Shown here: piece by piece, positions 25,116 to 33,481 of the stretch
Layout: each line of letters begins with the position of its first letter
How positions within the stretch are numbered: the stretch's first letter is position 1
Source of the DNA: Ruminococcus sp.
Lineage (GTDB): Bacteria; Bacillota; Clostridia; Oscillospirales; Ruminococcaceae
Direction of reading: 5' to 3'
Length of the DNA: 64,000 bases
Assembly (NCBI RefSeq): GCF_017549005.1
Contig: NZ_JAFYYT010000056.1
Span: forward strand, 105,054-169,053
The notes under the pieces: generated by a model
Databases searched by the model: none
Told to the model about the DNA's origin: nothing
The model's input: only the letters and a program-made list of their open reading frames with translations
Program-made: the position numbers and the translations under genes

Positions 25116-26033
25116 TCAGTCCTTTTCAAAGGGAAGTCTTTTCTTTCCGCGCACCATAAAGGGAACTGCCCTCTTGTGACAGCATATGCGGTTCACGGCC
25201 TCCTCGCCGCCGTACTCGCCGTCTCTCGTCCATGAGAACGGCTTGTCGGAAAGATTGGTTATCGTCACTTCATTGGTACGGAAGAATACAATGTTCTTGT
25301 CCGTCATGTCATTTTTCAGGAGAGCAAGAGCTGTTCTGCCAAGCTCTGCTGCATTTTTCGGCTTTCTTATGAGAGTTACCTCGAAAATGCCGTCGTCAAG
25401 GAGAAAGTTCTTCATATTTATCATGCCTGCCACGGAAGCTGTGTTCGTCACCATTCCGTATACGAATTCGCCCTCGATAGTCTTGTCCGCATACTCTATA
25501 CGCATGGGTTTTGCCTTGATACTGCCGAGATGAGCAGCTCCCCCTGCGATATAAGCCGCGTGGCCGAAAACGTTCTTCACCTTCTGCGAGGTCTCGTAGG
25601 TGATATTGGTAAAAGCTCCGAAGGCCGCAACATAGGAGAAATAGCTGTCGTTGAAGCCGCCGACGTCGCAGAGGACAGGCTTTCCGTGAGTTATGACCTT
25701 TGCAGCCTTTATCTGGTCCGAGGGGATACCGAGGCTCTTTGCAAAATCATTGGTCGAGCCTGCAGGAACATATCCTATGGGTATCTTCTTTTCATAGCCC
25801 ATAACTCCCTGCAGACACTGGCTGAGAGTTCCGTCGCCGCCTGCCACAACAAGCAGGTCGTAGCCCTTTTCACAGGCGAATACCGCCTGCTCAACAGCGT
25901 CGCCGCCGCTCTGTGTGGTGTGTACGGTCACTTCATATCCCTCTTTTACGAACTCGTCGATTATCCTGCCCAGCTTCTTGTTTATGACTGCCTTGCCTGC
26001 AACAAGATTTACCACAAAATATATCTTTTTCAT
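25116..26033 (-). CDS. Diacylglycerol/lipid kinase (DagK/YegS type)
   Basis: 305 residues. Catalytic domain signature VVAGGDGTLSQCLQGV at about residues 60-75, then PIGYVPAGSTNDFAKSLGI, and a C-terminal beta domain. It phosphorylates diacylglycerol or another lipid at the inner membrane face. Substrate not decided by sequence. First gene of the unit leading to holB, ricT and queH. Confidence 0.9.
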   Translation of the reverse strand: MKKIYFVVNLVAGKAVINKKLGRIIDEFVKEGYEVTVHTTQSGGDAVEQAVFACEKGYDLLVVAGGDGTLSQCLQGVMGYEKKIPIGYVPAGSTNDFAKSLGIPSDQIKAAKVITHGKPVLCDVGGFNDSYFSYVAAFGAFTNITYETSQKVKNVFGHAAYIAGGAAHLGSIKAKPMRIEYADKTIEGEFVYGMVTNTASVAGMINMKNFLLDDGIFEVTLIRKPKNAAELGRTALALLKNDMTDKNIVFFRTNEVTITNLSDKPFSWTRDGEYGGEEAVNRICCHKRAVPFMVRGKKRLPFEKD

Positions 26034-26052
26034 AGCTTTCTCCCTATATAAT

Positions 26053-26079
26053 CAGCGGACAGGGGTTAGCTGTCCGCTG
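26053..26079 (-). terminator. Stem-loop after the SGNH-dockerin gene
   Basis: CAGCGGACAG/CTGTCCGCTG is a perfect 10-bp stem with a 7-nt loop just after the stop at 26086. The following T run is poor, so termination may be partial. Confidence 0.55.
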
Positions 26080-26085
26080 AGATCG

Positions 26086-27720
26086 TTATGCCTTCTTTAA
26101 AAATTCCTCAAAAGTTTTCTTTTCTCCCTTTGCGCTTGATAGATATGCATAGAATCTAAGTATCTTTGCAGCGTCAACGGAGTCTATCATGCCGTTTGAG
26201 TCGATGTCTGCCGCCTTGTTCTGAGCATCTGTAAATGTGCCCTTTGCACCGCTTACAGAACGTTTTGCGTACTCAACAAGCACCTTTGCCGCGTCAACTG
26301 CGTCTACATAGCCGTCGTTATTCACATCGCCCAGCTTGTATGACGGAACTGGCTGTGTTGTTGTAGTGGTCGTTGTTGTAACGGGAGCTGTAGTTGTGGT
26401 AGTTGTGGGCTTTGCAGTTGTTGTGGTAGTGGTCGTGGTTGTCGTTGTAGTTGTTGTTGTCGTCGTGGTAGTTGTGGTCGTTGTTGTCGTAGTAGTTGTG
26501 GTGGTGGTTGTAGTTGTGGTAGTAGTTGTTGTCGTTGTTGTTGGCTTTGCAGTTGTTGTAGTGGTGGTCTGCTCCTCCTTTACGCCTGCAACTCTCTTGT
26601 ATGTAGCAAGGGGAAGTGCAGGATAGCTTGCCTTATCGGTGAAGCTGTCGAAGGTCCCGGAAAGGAGTCCCTTATCCTCGTGGAGCTTGCCTATCTTGTC
26701 AAGAACTGCCGCTGCGATCGCAACGTGTCCCTTCTGATTGGGGTGGATATCCATATCAAACAGCGAGCCTGATGACTGTACGTCAACAAAGTAGTATGCA
26801 TAGCCGTTGTTGTTCTGACCATCCTTGTTTGCGCTGGGCGCTTTGCCGAGAGCTGTGAACTCGTACTTTACGTCAACTATGTCGATACCCTTTACGTTCT
26901 CGATCTGCTGAGAATAGGACTTCATTATGTCCTCAAGGTCAGCTCTCAGGATATTGACCATTGATGCGTTGTCGCCGAACCTGTCAGTCATGTACTTGGG
27001 GTCGAACTGAAGAGGCTGGAATATGGTCTGAACATATATCTTGGCGTCGGGATTTACCTTCTTTATTCCGTCCGCAGCCTTCTGTATGTTGGGAACGATG
27101 TGCTCTCCTATAAGACCGCCACTGTATCTCTTGTCCTTTGTGTAGATATCGGGCTTGCCGCTTATCTCCTCAACAAGGTCGCCAAGCTCTGCGCCGAATA
27201 CCAGCTGATTTGTAAAAGAGCCTGTGAGAGATTCCTTGAGTCCGCCCTTGCCGTTGATGTTTATCATGGTGGTTATGTCCGAAACTGTGGGATTTTTGGG
27301 GATATCCTTTGCAGAATAGCCCTCGTTGAAGAAATTGTTGCGGGTAGCGTAATCAAGCATGAACTTCGCAATATGCTCGATAATGTCGTTTCCGCCTACA
27401 GAAATAACGACATACTCTGCGTCTGCAAGGTTTTTCTGCTGCTGTGTGTCAAATGCAGACATCTTTGCGAGCATATCATCGGTATTGTCGCCTGTGTGTG
27501 CATAATTATATACATCACAGCCGAGATAATCGCCGCATATCTCGCCGTAATTATGCTCTACAGCACCTTTTCTCGTGTATCCCGAAGCAATGCTGTCTCC
27601 GAGAAGAACCATTCCCTTCTTTTCGGGAGCTTTTTCCGTTTCAACAGCGTTTGTTGTAAAGGACGCCATTGCACTGACACCTACGATTGCTGAAACGAAA
27701 GCTGAAATGATTTTTTTCAT
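26086..27720 (-). CDS. SGNH/GDSL hydrolase with Thr linker and dockerin
   Basis: 544 residues, a secreted cellulosome component. Signal peptide 1-25. SGNH hydrolase domain 35-370 with the catalytic Ser in LGDSIASGY, block III SVGGNDI and the Asp/His block DIHPNQKGH. Linker about 385-460, nearly pure Thr. Dockerin 465-544 with two calcium loops (DVNNDGYVDAVDAAK and DIDSNGMIDSVDAAK). Such enzymes often remove acetyl or other esters from plant glycans. The dockerin resembles those of ScaB, CttA and the 34.1 kb protein more than those of ScaA and ScaC. Own promoter. Confidence 0.9.
   Translation of the reverse strand: MKKIISAFVSAIVGVSAMASFTTNAVETEKAPEKKGMVLLGDSIASGYTRKGAVEHNYGEICGDYLGCDVYNYAHTGDNTDDMLAKMSAFDTQQQKNLADAEYVVISVGGNDIIEHIAKFMLDYATRNNFFNEGYSAKDIPKNPTVSDITTMININGKGGLKESLTGSFTNQLVFGAELGDLVEEISGKPDIYTKDKRYSGGLIGEHIVPNIQKAADGIKKVNPDAKIYVQTIFQPLQFDPKYMTDRFGDNASMVNILRADLEDIMKSYSQQIENVKGIDIVDVKYEFTALGKAPSANKDGQNNNGYAYYFVDVQSSGSLFDMDIHPNQKGHVAIAAAVLDKIGKLHEDKGLLSGTFDSFTDKASYPALPLATYKRVAGVKEEQTTTTTTAKPTTTTTTTTTTTTTTTTTTTTTTTTTTTTTTTTTTTTTTTTTTAKPTTTTTTAPVTTTTTTTTQPVPSYKLGDVNNDGYVDAVDAAKVLVEYAKRSVSGAKGTFTDAQNKAADIDSNGMIDSVDAAKILRFYAYLSSAKGEKKTFEEFLKKA
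26410..26560. repeat. Poly-threonine linker repeat
   Basis: A long uninterrupted run of Thr codons (plus strand GTAGTTGTGG-type triplets), with mixed third bases, encodes the linker of the SGNH-dockerin protein. Likely length-variable. Confidence 0.75.
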
Positions 27721-27757
27721 GTGGATTGCCCTCCTAAATAATTAATCTTATACGCTG

Positions 27758-27786
27758 ATTATATAATATTTCTTACTCATTGTCAA
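27758..27786 (-). promoter_or_regulatory. Promoter of the SGNH-dockerin gene
   Basis: A perfect TTGACA (27786-27781) and TATAAT (27763-27758) on the minus strand, 17 bp apart. Confidence 0.75.
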
Positions 27787-27860
27787 GCAGTAAGTTTCAG
27801 CCATCTGCCCTTTGCCGCGGGAAAAAGCCGTTTCATCTTCTATTTCCGCAGGGCACACGC

Positions 27861-27887
27861 AAAAATGCGGAGCAAAAGCTCCGCATT
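27861..27887 (-). terminator. Terminator of the GH5 gene
   Basis: AATGCGGAGC/GCTCCGCATT, a perfect 10-bp stem with a 4-nt loop followed by T on the minus strand, 11 bp after the GH5 stop. Confidence 0.85.
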
Positions 27888-27897
27888 CGTTGATATC

Positions 27898-29952
27898 TTA
27901 TTTAGCGCCTTCCATTATGGCACTGAGGATATTGCCCTCCCATGTGAGAGCTCCCCTGTTGAATATGCCGAAGCTGGAATCGCCGCTCATCTTGCCGTTG
28001 TCCCATACAAAGCACTTTATGCCCTTTGCCTTTGCCGCGCTTATGTAATAGGTATAGTAGCTGCTCCTTGTAGCCGCGTCCGCAGCGTTCACACAGCCGA
28101 ACTCGTCAATGATAACGGGTATTCCCTTATCTATGAACTTCTGCTTGAGCTCGGAGAACTTAGCGTCCAGCTCGCCCTTGCCGCTTTCGGTAAAGACTGT
28201 ATCAGCTCCCTCCGCAAAGCGCCACGGAGCATAGTAGTGAACTGTGAATATCACGTTCTTGTCGCTGGGGACTATCATATCGTTAAGGGCTACGCTGTCG
28301 GCAGAAGCCGCATATGACGTAACGATAAGGGTCCTGTCGGCGTTCTTGCCGCCGCTGGCGCGGACTGTGTCAACGAAATCCTTTGCATACTTGTTGACGG
28401 TCTTGCGCTCTCCCTTGGTACCGCCCATCCATTCCATAGCCGAGCCTACCGTTCTCGGCTCGTTCATGCCCTCGAACATGAGCCTGTCATCGTAATTCGC
28501 AAAACGTGCGGATATCTGCTCCCATATCTTCTTCAGACGGGCGCTGTCGCCGCTGTAGGAAGTCTCCTGGGGATCGAACCATATATAGTCGTCATGGTGC
28601 ATATTGAGTATGACGAAAAGTCCCTCGCTGTATGCATAGTCAACGACCTCCTGAACTCTGTCGAGCCATTCGGTCTGTATTTCATCGCCGTTCATATGCT
28701 CAGACCACGTTACAGGTATTCTCACGGCATTGAAGCCTGCCGCCCTGACGGAATTTATCATTTCCTTCGTGGTCTTCATATTGCCCCAGCCAGTCTCGGT
28801 GCTGAGACCTGTTTTGCCTGTATCATAGCTGTCAAGGGTATTGCCCAGGTTCCAGCCAACCTTTATCTCGGATACTATCTCCTTGGCGCTGCGGAAGCCG
28901 TTTGCGTTATGGGCGGCTATCTCCGTAGCCACCTCTGTTGTGGGCTGTACCGCAGGTGCAGGGTAGTCTCCCGTGCCCGTGCTGAACTTTACGTCTACCG
29001 TTTTTATGGTAACTGTCGGCTGTTCGCTCCACCAGTACTTGAACAGGAGCTCGTTGTTCCTTGCAATGCAGCCCTTTGCCCTGTCAGGTACGAACCAGAC
29101 GAGGTCAAGCTCCGAATCATTGGTGAATACCGCTGTATCTCCCGATACGTATTCGCCGTCTGAGGAGCTTATGCCGTATGCTCCCGTGAATTTTCCCAGC
29201 CTTCCTTCGGAAGCTATGCTGAATGTTACCACCTCGGGGACCATTCCCTCGGGGATAAAGTCGAGAGGTATGCGTACTGTCCTGTCGCCCTCGGAATAGC
29301 TTACGCTCTCCCCCGATTTGGTGACGCCCTCACCGTCAACGGGAACTTCTCTCGTTCTCTCAAGGGTGCAGATAACGTTCTCTATCCTGAGACTGTCGCA
29401 GTTTCCCCACCAGTAGCCGAACATTACCTCGCCGCTCTCATGGATATAGTCCTTCAGCTCCTCGGGGACTACCCATGTGATCTCGCCGTATGTTCCCTGT
29501 GTGGGTGCTGTAAACTCCTCCGACTGGAACCAGCCGGGATGTGTTGCGGCAGGACATCTGTCCTCGACAGATATTCCGCAGCCGCCTTTGAATTCGCCTA
29601 TATTGCTCGTACCATCGCCTGAGTATATGATGAAGGTGAACGAAACTATCCTGTCCCCCTCATCTATAAGATCGGCAAGGGGAAATTTTGCGGTATTGCT
29701 TCCCTGTGCTCTCCCGATAACTCTCCCGTCAGTCATCTGAGTGCCGATCATAGCCGAAACGGTCTCAACTGGGCTTATATGCTCGGTTGCCATCTCTGTA
29801 GTTTCCTCCTCAATAACGGCGGTCGTCACCTCCTGTGTACCCGTCTCTTTTTCTTTTTCCGACAGGTCAGGCGATCCGCCTTTCTTCGCGCATGACACGC
29901 CGAGCAGCAGCATAGCTGCGGCTGTGAAGAGCGCCATTGCCTTTTTTCCCAT
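27898..29952 (-). CDS. GH5 endoglucanase lipoprotein with two N-terminal beta modules
   Basis: 684 residues. Lipoprotein signal with Cys at 21 (LLLGVSC). Residues about 75-205 and 215-335 are two copies of one module: each has a G(E/K)F(K/T)G-GIS turn, a (T/V)W(V/F)VP motif and an YWW motif, suggesting tandem carbohydrate-binding modules (CBM80 comes to mind; not verified). GH5 catalytic domain 350-684: VGWNLGNTLDSY, acid/base Glu in EGMNEPR, nucleophile Glu in IIDEFGC, which fits subfamily GH5_4 acting on beta-glucans or xyloglucan. No dockerin: it is tied to the cell membrane rather than the cellulosome. Confidence 0.92.
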   Translation of the reverse strand: MGKKAMALFTAAAMLLLGVSCAKKGGSPDLSEKEKETGTQEVTTAVIEEETTEMATEHISPVETVSAMIGTQMTDGRVIGRAQGSNTAKFPLADLIDEGDRIVSFTFIIYSGDGTSNIGEFKGGCGISVEDRCPAATHPGWFQSEEFTAPTQGTYGEITWVVPEELKDYIHESGEVMFGYWWGNCDSLRIENVICTLERTREVPVDGEGVTKSGESVSYSEGDRTVRIPLDFIPEGMVPEVVTFSIASEGRLGKFTGAYGISSSDGEYVSGDTAVFTNDSELDLVWFVPDRAKGCIARNNELLFKYWWSEQPTVTIKTVDVKFSTGTGDYPAPAVQPTTEVATEIAAHNANGFRSAKEIVSEIKVGWNLGNTLDSYDTGKTGLSTETGWGNMKTTKEMINSVRAAGFNAVRIPVTWSEHMNGDEIQTEWLDRVQEVVDYAYSEGLFVILNMHHDDYIWFDPQETSYSGDSARLKKIWEQISARFANYDDRLMFEGMNEPRTVGSAMEWMGGTKGERKTVNKYAKDFVDTVRASGGKNADRTLIVTSYAASADSVALNDMIVPSDKNVIFTVHYYAPWRFAEGADTVFTESGKGELDAKFSELKQKFIDKGIPVIIDEFGCVNAADAATRSSYYTYYISAAKAKGIKCFVWDNGKMSGDSSFGIFNRGALTWEGNILSAIMEGAK

Positions 29953-30022
29953 TGTTAAATGTCCTTTCCTCTTTAGCCCTGATCTCTCTCTTATCTAAGG
30001 CATACTAAAAACACCTATTTTT

Positions 30023-30051
30023 ATTATATCACGCTATACGCTCATTTGCAA
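30023..30051 (-). promoter_or_regulatory. Promoter of the GH5 gene
   Basis: TTGCAA (30051-30046) and TATAAT (30028-30023) on the minus strand, 17 bp apart. The 366-bp gap between the divergent genes otherwise shows only the opposing promoter at 30213. Confidence 0.7.
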
Positions 30052-30212
30052 TGCATGATTTTGCCTAATATGAACCCCACAGAAACGACTTTATATAATA
30101 ATCTGCCCATAACTATATAATTATTTTATAAATAAATATGACAAAACGGTGAAGCATAAGTGGTAAAAGTGTGTCTCTTTGTCGAATAATTGATTACAAT
30201 TCTCCCTTTGGC

Positions 30213-30241
30213 TTGACAAATTATCAGCGCCCGTGTATAAT
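30213..30241 (+). promoter_or_regulatory. Promoter of the cohesin-like lipoprotein gene
   Basis: Perfect TTGACA (30213-30218) and perfect TATAAT (30236-30241) separated by 17 bp. Confidence 0.8.
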
Positions 30242-30318
30242 AATTACAGTAGAAGCGGAACTACTTCTTTCCGCGGTAAAATAAACGAATACCTTTAGTT
30301 ATGAAAGGATAGGAAACT

Positions 30319-31236
30319 ATGAATATTTCAAAGAAAAAAGCAATCGCGCTGGCATCTGTTCTCTGCGTAGCATTTTCTTCTCTCGTTTCATGTCTCGACA
30401 ACAAGGAAGGCGGCTCTTCCGATAAAAATGATACAAACAGCAAAAGCAGCAGTTCTCAGACAACTACTGCCGCTGACGGTCAGCAGTCTGCTCCTACCAA
30501 GGATATCAGTCAGATAAAGAACGACGAAGGTGCCGTTGTAGGTACCCCATTCCAGTCAGGCTCCGCTGCTGATTTTGCAGAAACAGGTATGCCTGTAAAG
30601 GACGACCTCAATGCTGACGATCCGACTTCAAAGGAGCCCGCTACAGAGGTCGTTGAGGTGACAGAGGCTAACGGCGAAAAGGCTACAGACGCACAGGGAC
30701 AGGTCGTTACCGAGATAGTTACAAAGGCTCCGTCGGCTGACGATTACGTAAGCAAGACAGATAAGAGATACTGCCTCTGGATCGACATCTCCGCTGATCC
30801 CGACACTGAGAAAGAATACAAGGGCGTTCCGATAACTCAGGACGGTTACGCTTTCAACGATCAGATCGTTAAGGTAACATTCAAGCTCAAGGACAATATC
30901 CCCGACAGAGACTACGCTGTAAGATTCAACCCTGATTTCTCAAGTCTCCGCGGCGTTTCACTCAAGCCGAAGGTAGTTCAGGGCAATATCCGTGTAGGCG
31001 GCGATATCGCTGCACAGGACGTTTCGGGCGAGTCTGATTTCGTTGCATACGGCGACAATATCTCCGCAAAACCAGGCGATACCGTTGATTACTACATCAA
31101 TTTAAAGAACAACCCAGGTCTCGCAGCTATGCTCCTCTGGGTATACTACGATTCAAACGCTATGGACGTTCAGAGCATTACTGCTGCAGGCGACTACGCA
31201 AAGATCGCACGCGGCACGGAAACAGGATCCAAATAA
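30319..31236 (+). CDS. Lipoprotein with a cohesin-like C-terminal segment
   Basis: 305 residues. Lipoprotein signal with Cys at about 25 (SLVSCLDN), then a Ser/Thr-rich acidic spacer to about 150. From about 245 to the end, the strands NISAKPGDTVDYYINLKN and NPGLAAMLLWVYYDSN follow the opening strands of a cohesin (a GDTV turn, then an alternating strand before YDS). Only about 55 residues of this pattern are present, too few for a whole cohesin. It could be a degenerate cohesin or another small beta module. Strong promoter, own terminator. Confidence 0.75.
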   Translation: MNISKKKAIALASVLCVAFSSLVSCLDNKEGGSSDKNDTNSKSSSSQTTTAADGQQSAPTKDISQIKNDEGAVVGTPFQSGSAADFAETGMPVKDDLNADDPTSKEPATEVVEVTEANGEKATDAQGQVVTEIVTKAPSADDYVSKTDKRYCLWIDISADPDTEKEYKGVPITQDGYAFNDQIVKVTFKLKDNIPDRDYAVRFNPDFSSLRGVSLKPKVVQGNIRVGGDIAAQDVSGESDFVAYGDNISAKPGDTVDYYINLKNNPGLAAMLLWVYYDSNAMDVQSITAAGDYAKIARGTETGSK

Positions 31237-31249
31237 TCAGGATAAAGAC

Positions 31250-31288
31250 AAAAGCCATAAGGAAGCTATCACTTCTTTGTGGCTTTTT
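31250..31288 (+). terminator. Terminator of the cohesin-like lipoprotein gene
   Basis: AAAAGCCATAAGGAAG pairs with CTTCTTTGTGGCTTTT, followed by T. Confidence 0.8.
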
Positions 31289-31362
31289 ATTTTGTGCTGC
31301 CGCCCGTGCATGGCTGCTGTCAGGCGTTTCTTCAAGGGCGGAAACATTTTTTCAAAAAAGGG

Positions 31363-31391
31363 TTGACAAATGTAAATTTACCTGATATAAT
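31363..31391 (+). promoter_or_regulatory. Promoter of the cysK leader and cysK
   Basis: TTGACA (31363-31368) and TATAAT (31386-31391) separated by 17 bp. The predicted start site falls inside the operator described next. Confidence 0.8.
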
Positions 31392-31396
31392 ATAAT

Positions 31397-31419
31397 CATA
31401 CCAAACATATAGGTAATAT
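31397..31419 (+). promoter_or_regulatory. Candidate Rrf2 operator at the cysK promoter
   Basis: CATACCAAACATATAGGTAA lies just after the -10 box. It has ATACC and GGTA arms and matches the promoter region of the neighbouring rrf2 gene (CATACTAAACCTATGGTAT). Position over the start site predicts repression. Confidence 0.6.
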
Positions 31420-31441
31420 GAACATTACTTGGAGGTACATC

Positions 31442-31477
31442 ATGGTTACTTATATTTTTATGCGATGTTGCAGATGA
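31442..31477 (+). CDS. Leader peptide with tandem Cys codons before cysK
   Basis: A complete 11-codon reading frame, MVTYIFMRCCR, with a strong GGAGGT 5 nt before the ATG (SD at 31431-31436). It ends 61 bp before cysK. The adjacent TGT TGC codons sit near the end, where ribosome stalling on low Cys-tRNA could be sensed. This is the layout of amino-acid attenuation leaders; Cys-rich leader peptides are known before cysteine genes in mycobacteria. No obvious terminator hairpin was found in the 61 bp, so any control may act on translation instead. Confidence 0.55.
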   Translation: MVTYIFMRCCR

Positions 31478-31538
31478 AATGCATATCTTTACCGGGAACG
31501 AATAAAATTGATAAAAATCATATAAAGGAGATATTATT

Positions 31539-32465
31539 ATGGCAATTTATAAGAAGATAACAGACCTCATCGGCGGAACTCCGCTCCTTGAGCTCACAAA
31601 CACAGAGAAGAACAACGACCTCAACGCTACTATCCTCGCTAAGCTCGAGTACTTCAACCCTGCCGGAAGCGTTAAGGACAGAGTTGCAAAGGCTATGATA
31701 GACGATGCAGAGGCAAAGGGTATCCTCAAAGAGGGCAGCGTTATCATCGAGCCCACCAGCGGCAATACAGGTATCGGTCTCGCGTCTGTTGCAGCTTCAA
31801 GAGGCTACCGCCTTATCATTACAATGCCCGAGACCATGAGCATCGAGCGCCGCAACCTCATGAAGGCTTACGGTGCAGAGCTCGTCCTCACTGACGGCTC
31901 AAAGGGCATGAAGGGCGCTATCGCAAAAGCAGAGGAACTCGCACAGGAAATAAAGGGCAGCTTTATCCCTTCACAGTTCACTAACCCTGCAAACCCTGCT
32001 ATCCACGAAAAGACCACAGGCGTTGAGATATGGGACGATACAGACGGAAAAGTCGATATCTTCGTTGCAGGCGTCGGTACAGGCGGTACTGTCAGCGGTA
32101 CAGGCGCTTACCTCAAGTCCAAGAACCCGAATGTCAAGGTAGTTGCTGTAGAACCGAAGAACTCGCCTGTTCTCTCAGAGGGCAAGGCAGGTCCGCATAA
32201 GATACAGGGTATCGGCGCAGGATTTGTTCCGGAGACTCTCAATACAAAGATATATGACGAGATAATCACCGTTTCCAACGAGGACGCTTTTGAAACAGGC
32301 AAGGCTATCGTAAGAAACGAGGGCGTACTTGTGGGTATTTCATCGGGTGCGGCTGTATGGGCTGCTATCCAGCTTGCAAAGCGCCCCGAAAACAAGGGCA
32401 AGACTATAGTTGCTCTGCTTCCTGATACAGGCGAGCGCTATCTCTCAACTCCTATGTTTGAATAA
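31539..32465 (+). CDS. cysK: Cysteine synthase A (O-acetylserine sulfhydrylase)
   Basis: 308 residues, full length. It makes cysteine from O-acetylserine and sulfide using pyridoxal phosphate in the cytoplasm. The PLP Lys region [14 protein letters not shown], the substrate loop [15 protein letters not shown] and the PLP phosphate region [12 protein letters not shown] are all intact. AAAGGAG lies about 8 nt before the ATG. Own promoter with an operator and a Cys-codon leader peptide; convergent with the regulator unit ending at 32530. Confidence 0.97.
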   Translation: MAIYKKITDLIGGTPLLELTNTEKNNDLNATILAKLEYFNPAGSVKDRVAKAMIDDAEAKGILKEGSVIIEPTSGNTGIGLASVAASRGYRLIITMPETMSIERRNLMKAYGAELVLTDGSKGMKGAIAKAEELAQEIKGSFIPSQFTNPANPAIHEKTTGVEIWDDTDGKVDIFVAGVGTGGTVSGTGAYLKSKNPNVKVVAVEPKNSPVLSEGKAGPHKIQGIGAGFVPETLNTKIYDEIITVSNEDAFETGKAIVRNEGVLVGISSGAAVWAAIQLAKRPENKGKTIVALLPDTGERYLSTPMFE

Positions 32466-32490
32466 TAATATTAACCATATACACTTCTCA

Positions 32491-32530
32491 AAAAAAGCCA
32501 TAAAGAAGAGATTTCTTCTTTATGGCTTTT
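32491..32530 (+). terminator. Terminator of cysK, also usable in reverse
   Basis: AAAGCCATAAAGAAGA/TCTTCTTTATGGCTTT around a short loop, with A and T runs outside. It lies between two converging units. Confidence 0.85.
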
Positions 32531-32823
32531 TACTTATACCGGATCGTTATGCTGTCCCCCGAATTAAGCTCGAAAGACAGCGCTTTGTCATTTTCTTCGA
32601 TGAGGAGCTCTGAGGATACGATATAGCTTCCCTTGCCCCACGGTTCCCTGTGCGTGATGTTCAACTCCGAAAAAGGGCATATAACGAGCTCTGCGCCGCA
32701 GCCCCGTGCGTCCCTGAGGTATATTTCGACCCTTGAAGCCGAATAGTCCACGCAAAAAGATACTGTTTCATAGTCATGCAGCCCCGAATCGGCTGCCATA
32801 GACTCGGTTATTATGCTTTTCAT
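32530..32823 (-). CDS. Small protein of unknown function downstream of rrf2
   Basis: 97 residues, predicted mostly beta strands (VSFCVDYSASRVEIYLRD), no signal peptide or helix, two Cys in the centre. It follows the Rrf2 gene by 4 bp, so is surely co-transcribed. No family recognised; the operon context suggests a part in sulfur or redox metabolism but nothing in the sequence shows it. Confidence 0.6.
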   Translation of the reverse strand: MKSIITESMAADSGLHDYETVSFCVDYSASRVEIYLRDARGCGAELVICPFSELNITHREPWGKGSYIVSSELLIEENDKALSFELNSGDSITIRYK

Positions 32824-32827
32824 GGCT

Positions 32828-33262
32828 TTATATGCAGTAATCGCCTGAAATGCTTATTCCGCGGTCGATTATGTCCTTGAGACTTATACCGTCGAGATAT
32901 TCGTTGACCGCCTTATAAAGCCCCTCCCATACGAAAAGGGTGGAGCAGTCGGCTGCTCTCGGACATTCGTTGGGTTCAAAGTCAAGACAGGCTACGGGCG
33001 CAAGACTGCCCTCGGTAGCTCTCAGTATATCTCCTACCGTTATCTCGTCGGCTTTTCCTGCAAGCATATATCCGCCCTTGTTTCCGCGGTTCGTCCTGAG
33101 AAGCCCTGTCTTGTTCAGCAGAGGAACGATCTGTTCGAGGTATTTCTTCGATATTCCCTGCCTGTCTGCTATATCTTTAAGCGATACGTAGCCCTCCTCC
33201 TGGTGGAGCGCAAGATCATAAAGCATTCTGAGCGCGTATCTTCCTTTAGTCGATATTTTCAT
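32828..33262 (-). CDS. Rrf2-family regulator (IscR/CymR type)
   Basis: 144 residues. N-terminal winged helix (MKISTKGRYALRMLYDLAL, then SLKDIADRQGISKKYLEQI) and a Cys triplet near 103-118 (CLDFEPNECPRAADC), as in Rrf2 members that hold an iron-sulfur cluster. Family members control cysteine or Fe-S cluster genes. Neighbouring cysK and the shared ATACC/GGTA operator point to cysteine metabolism (CymR-like role); the Cys triplet points to Fe-S sensing (IscR-like). Both are possible. Confidence 0.9.
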   Translation of the reverse strand: MKISTKGRYALRMLYDLALHQEEGYVSLKDIADRQGISKKYLEQIVPLLNKTGLLRTNRGNKGGYMLAGKADEITVGDILRATEGSLAPVACLDFEPNECPRAADCSTLFVWEGLYKAVNEYLDGISLKDIIDRGISISGDYCI

Positions 33263-33301
33263 AGATCAATCTGCACGTCCTTTCTGTCTGCTGTATCTAT
33301 T

Positions 33302-33329
33302 ATTATACCATAGGTTTAGTATGAATTGC
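33302..33329 (-). promoter_or_regulatory. rrf2 promoter with operator in the spacer
   Basis: On the minus strand, TTGCAA and TATAAT (33307-33302) are 18 bp apart. CATACTAAACCTATGGTAT (33323-33305) fills the spacer and resembles the cysK operator, so autorepression is expected. Confidence 0.6.
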
Positions 33330-33389
33330 AAGAGCTGAGAGAGATTTTTTTATATTTTTCCCTGATTTTCGCCGATGTGCTTTTCCCCC

Positions 33390-33419
33390 TTGACATATGC
33401 CGCCTTGTTGTGATATACT
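33390..33419 (+). promoter_or_regulatory. Promoter of the DUF4352 lipoprotein gene
   Basis: TTGACA (33390-33395) and TATACT (33414-33419), 18 bp apart. Confidence 0.7.
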
Positions 33420-33481
33420 ATATGTGCTCAAAATGCAAATATATCGCAGTGCGATTTCTTAATACCACGGAGGATACAAAC

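Noticed and set aside
26336-26626. Plus-strand poly-valine frame opposite the SGNH linker
   Set aside because: It is the complement of Thr codons; the minus-strand gene has a signal peptide, catalytic motifs and a dockerin.
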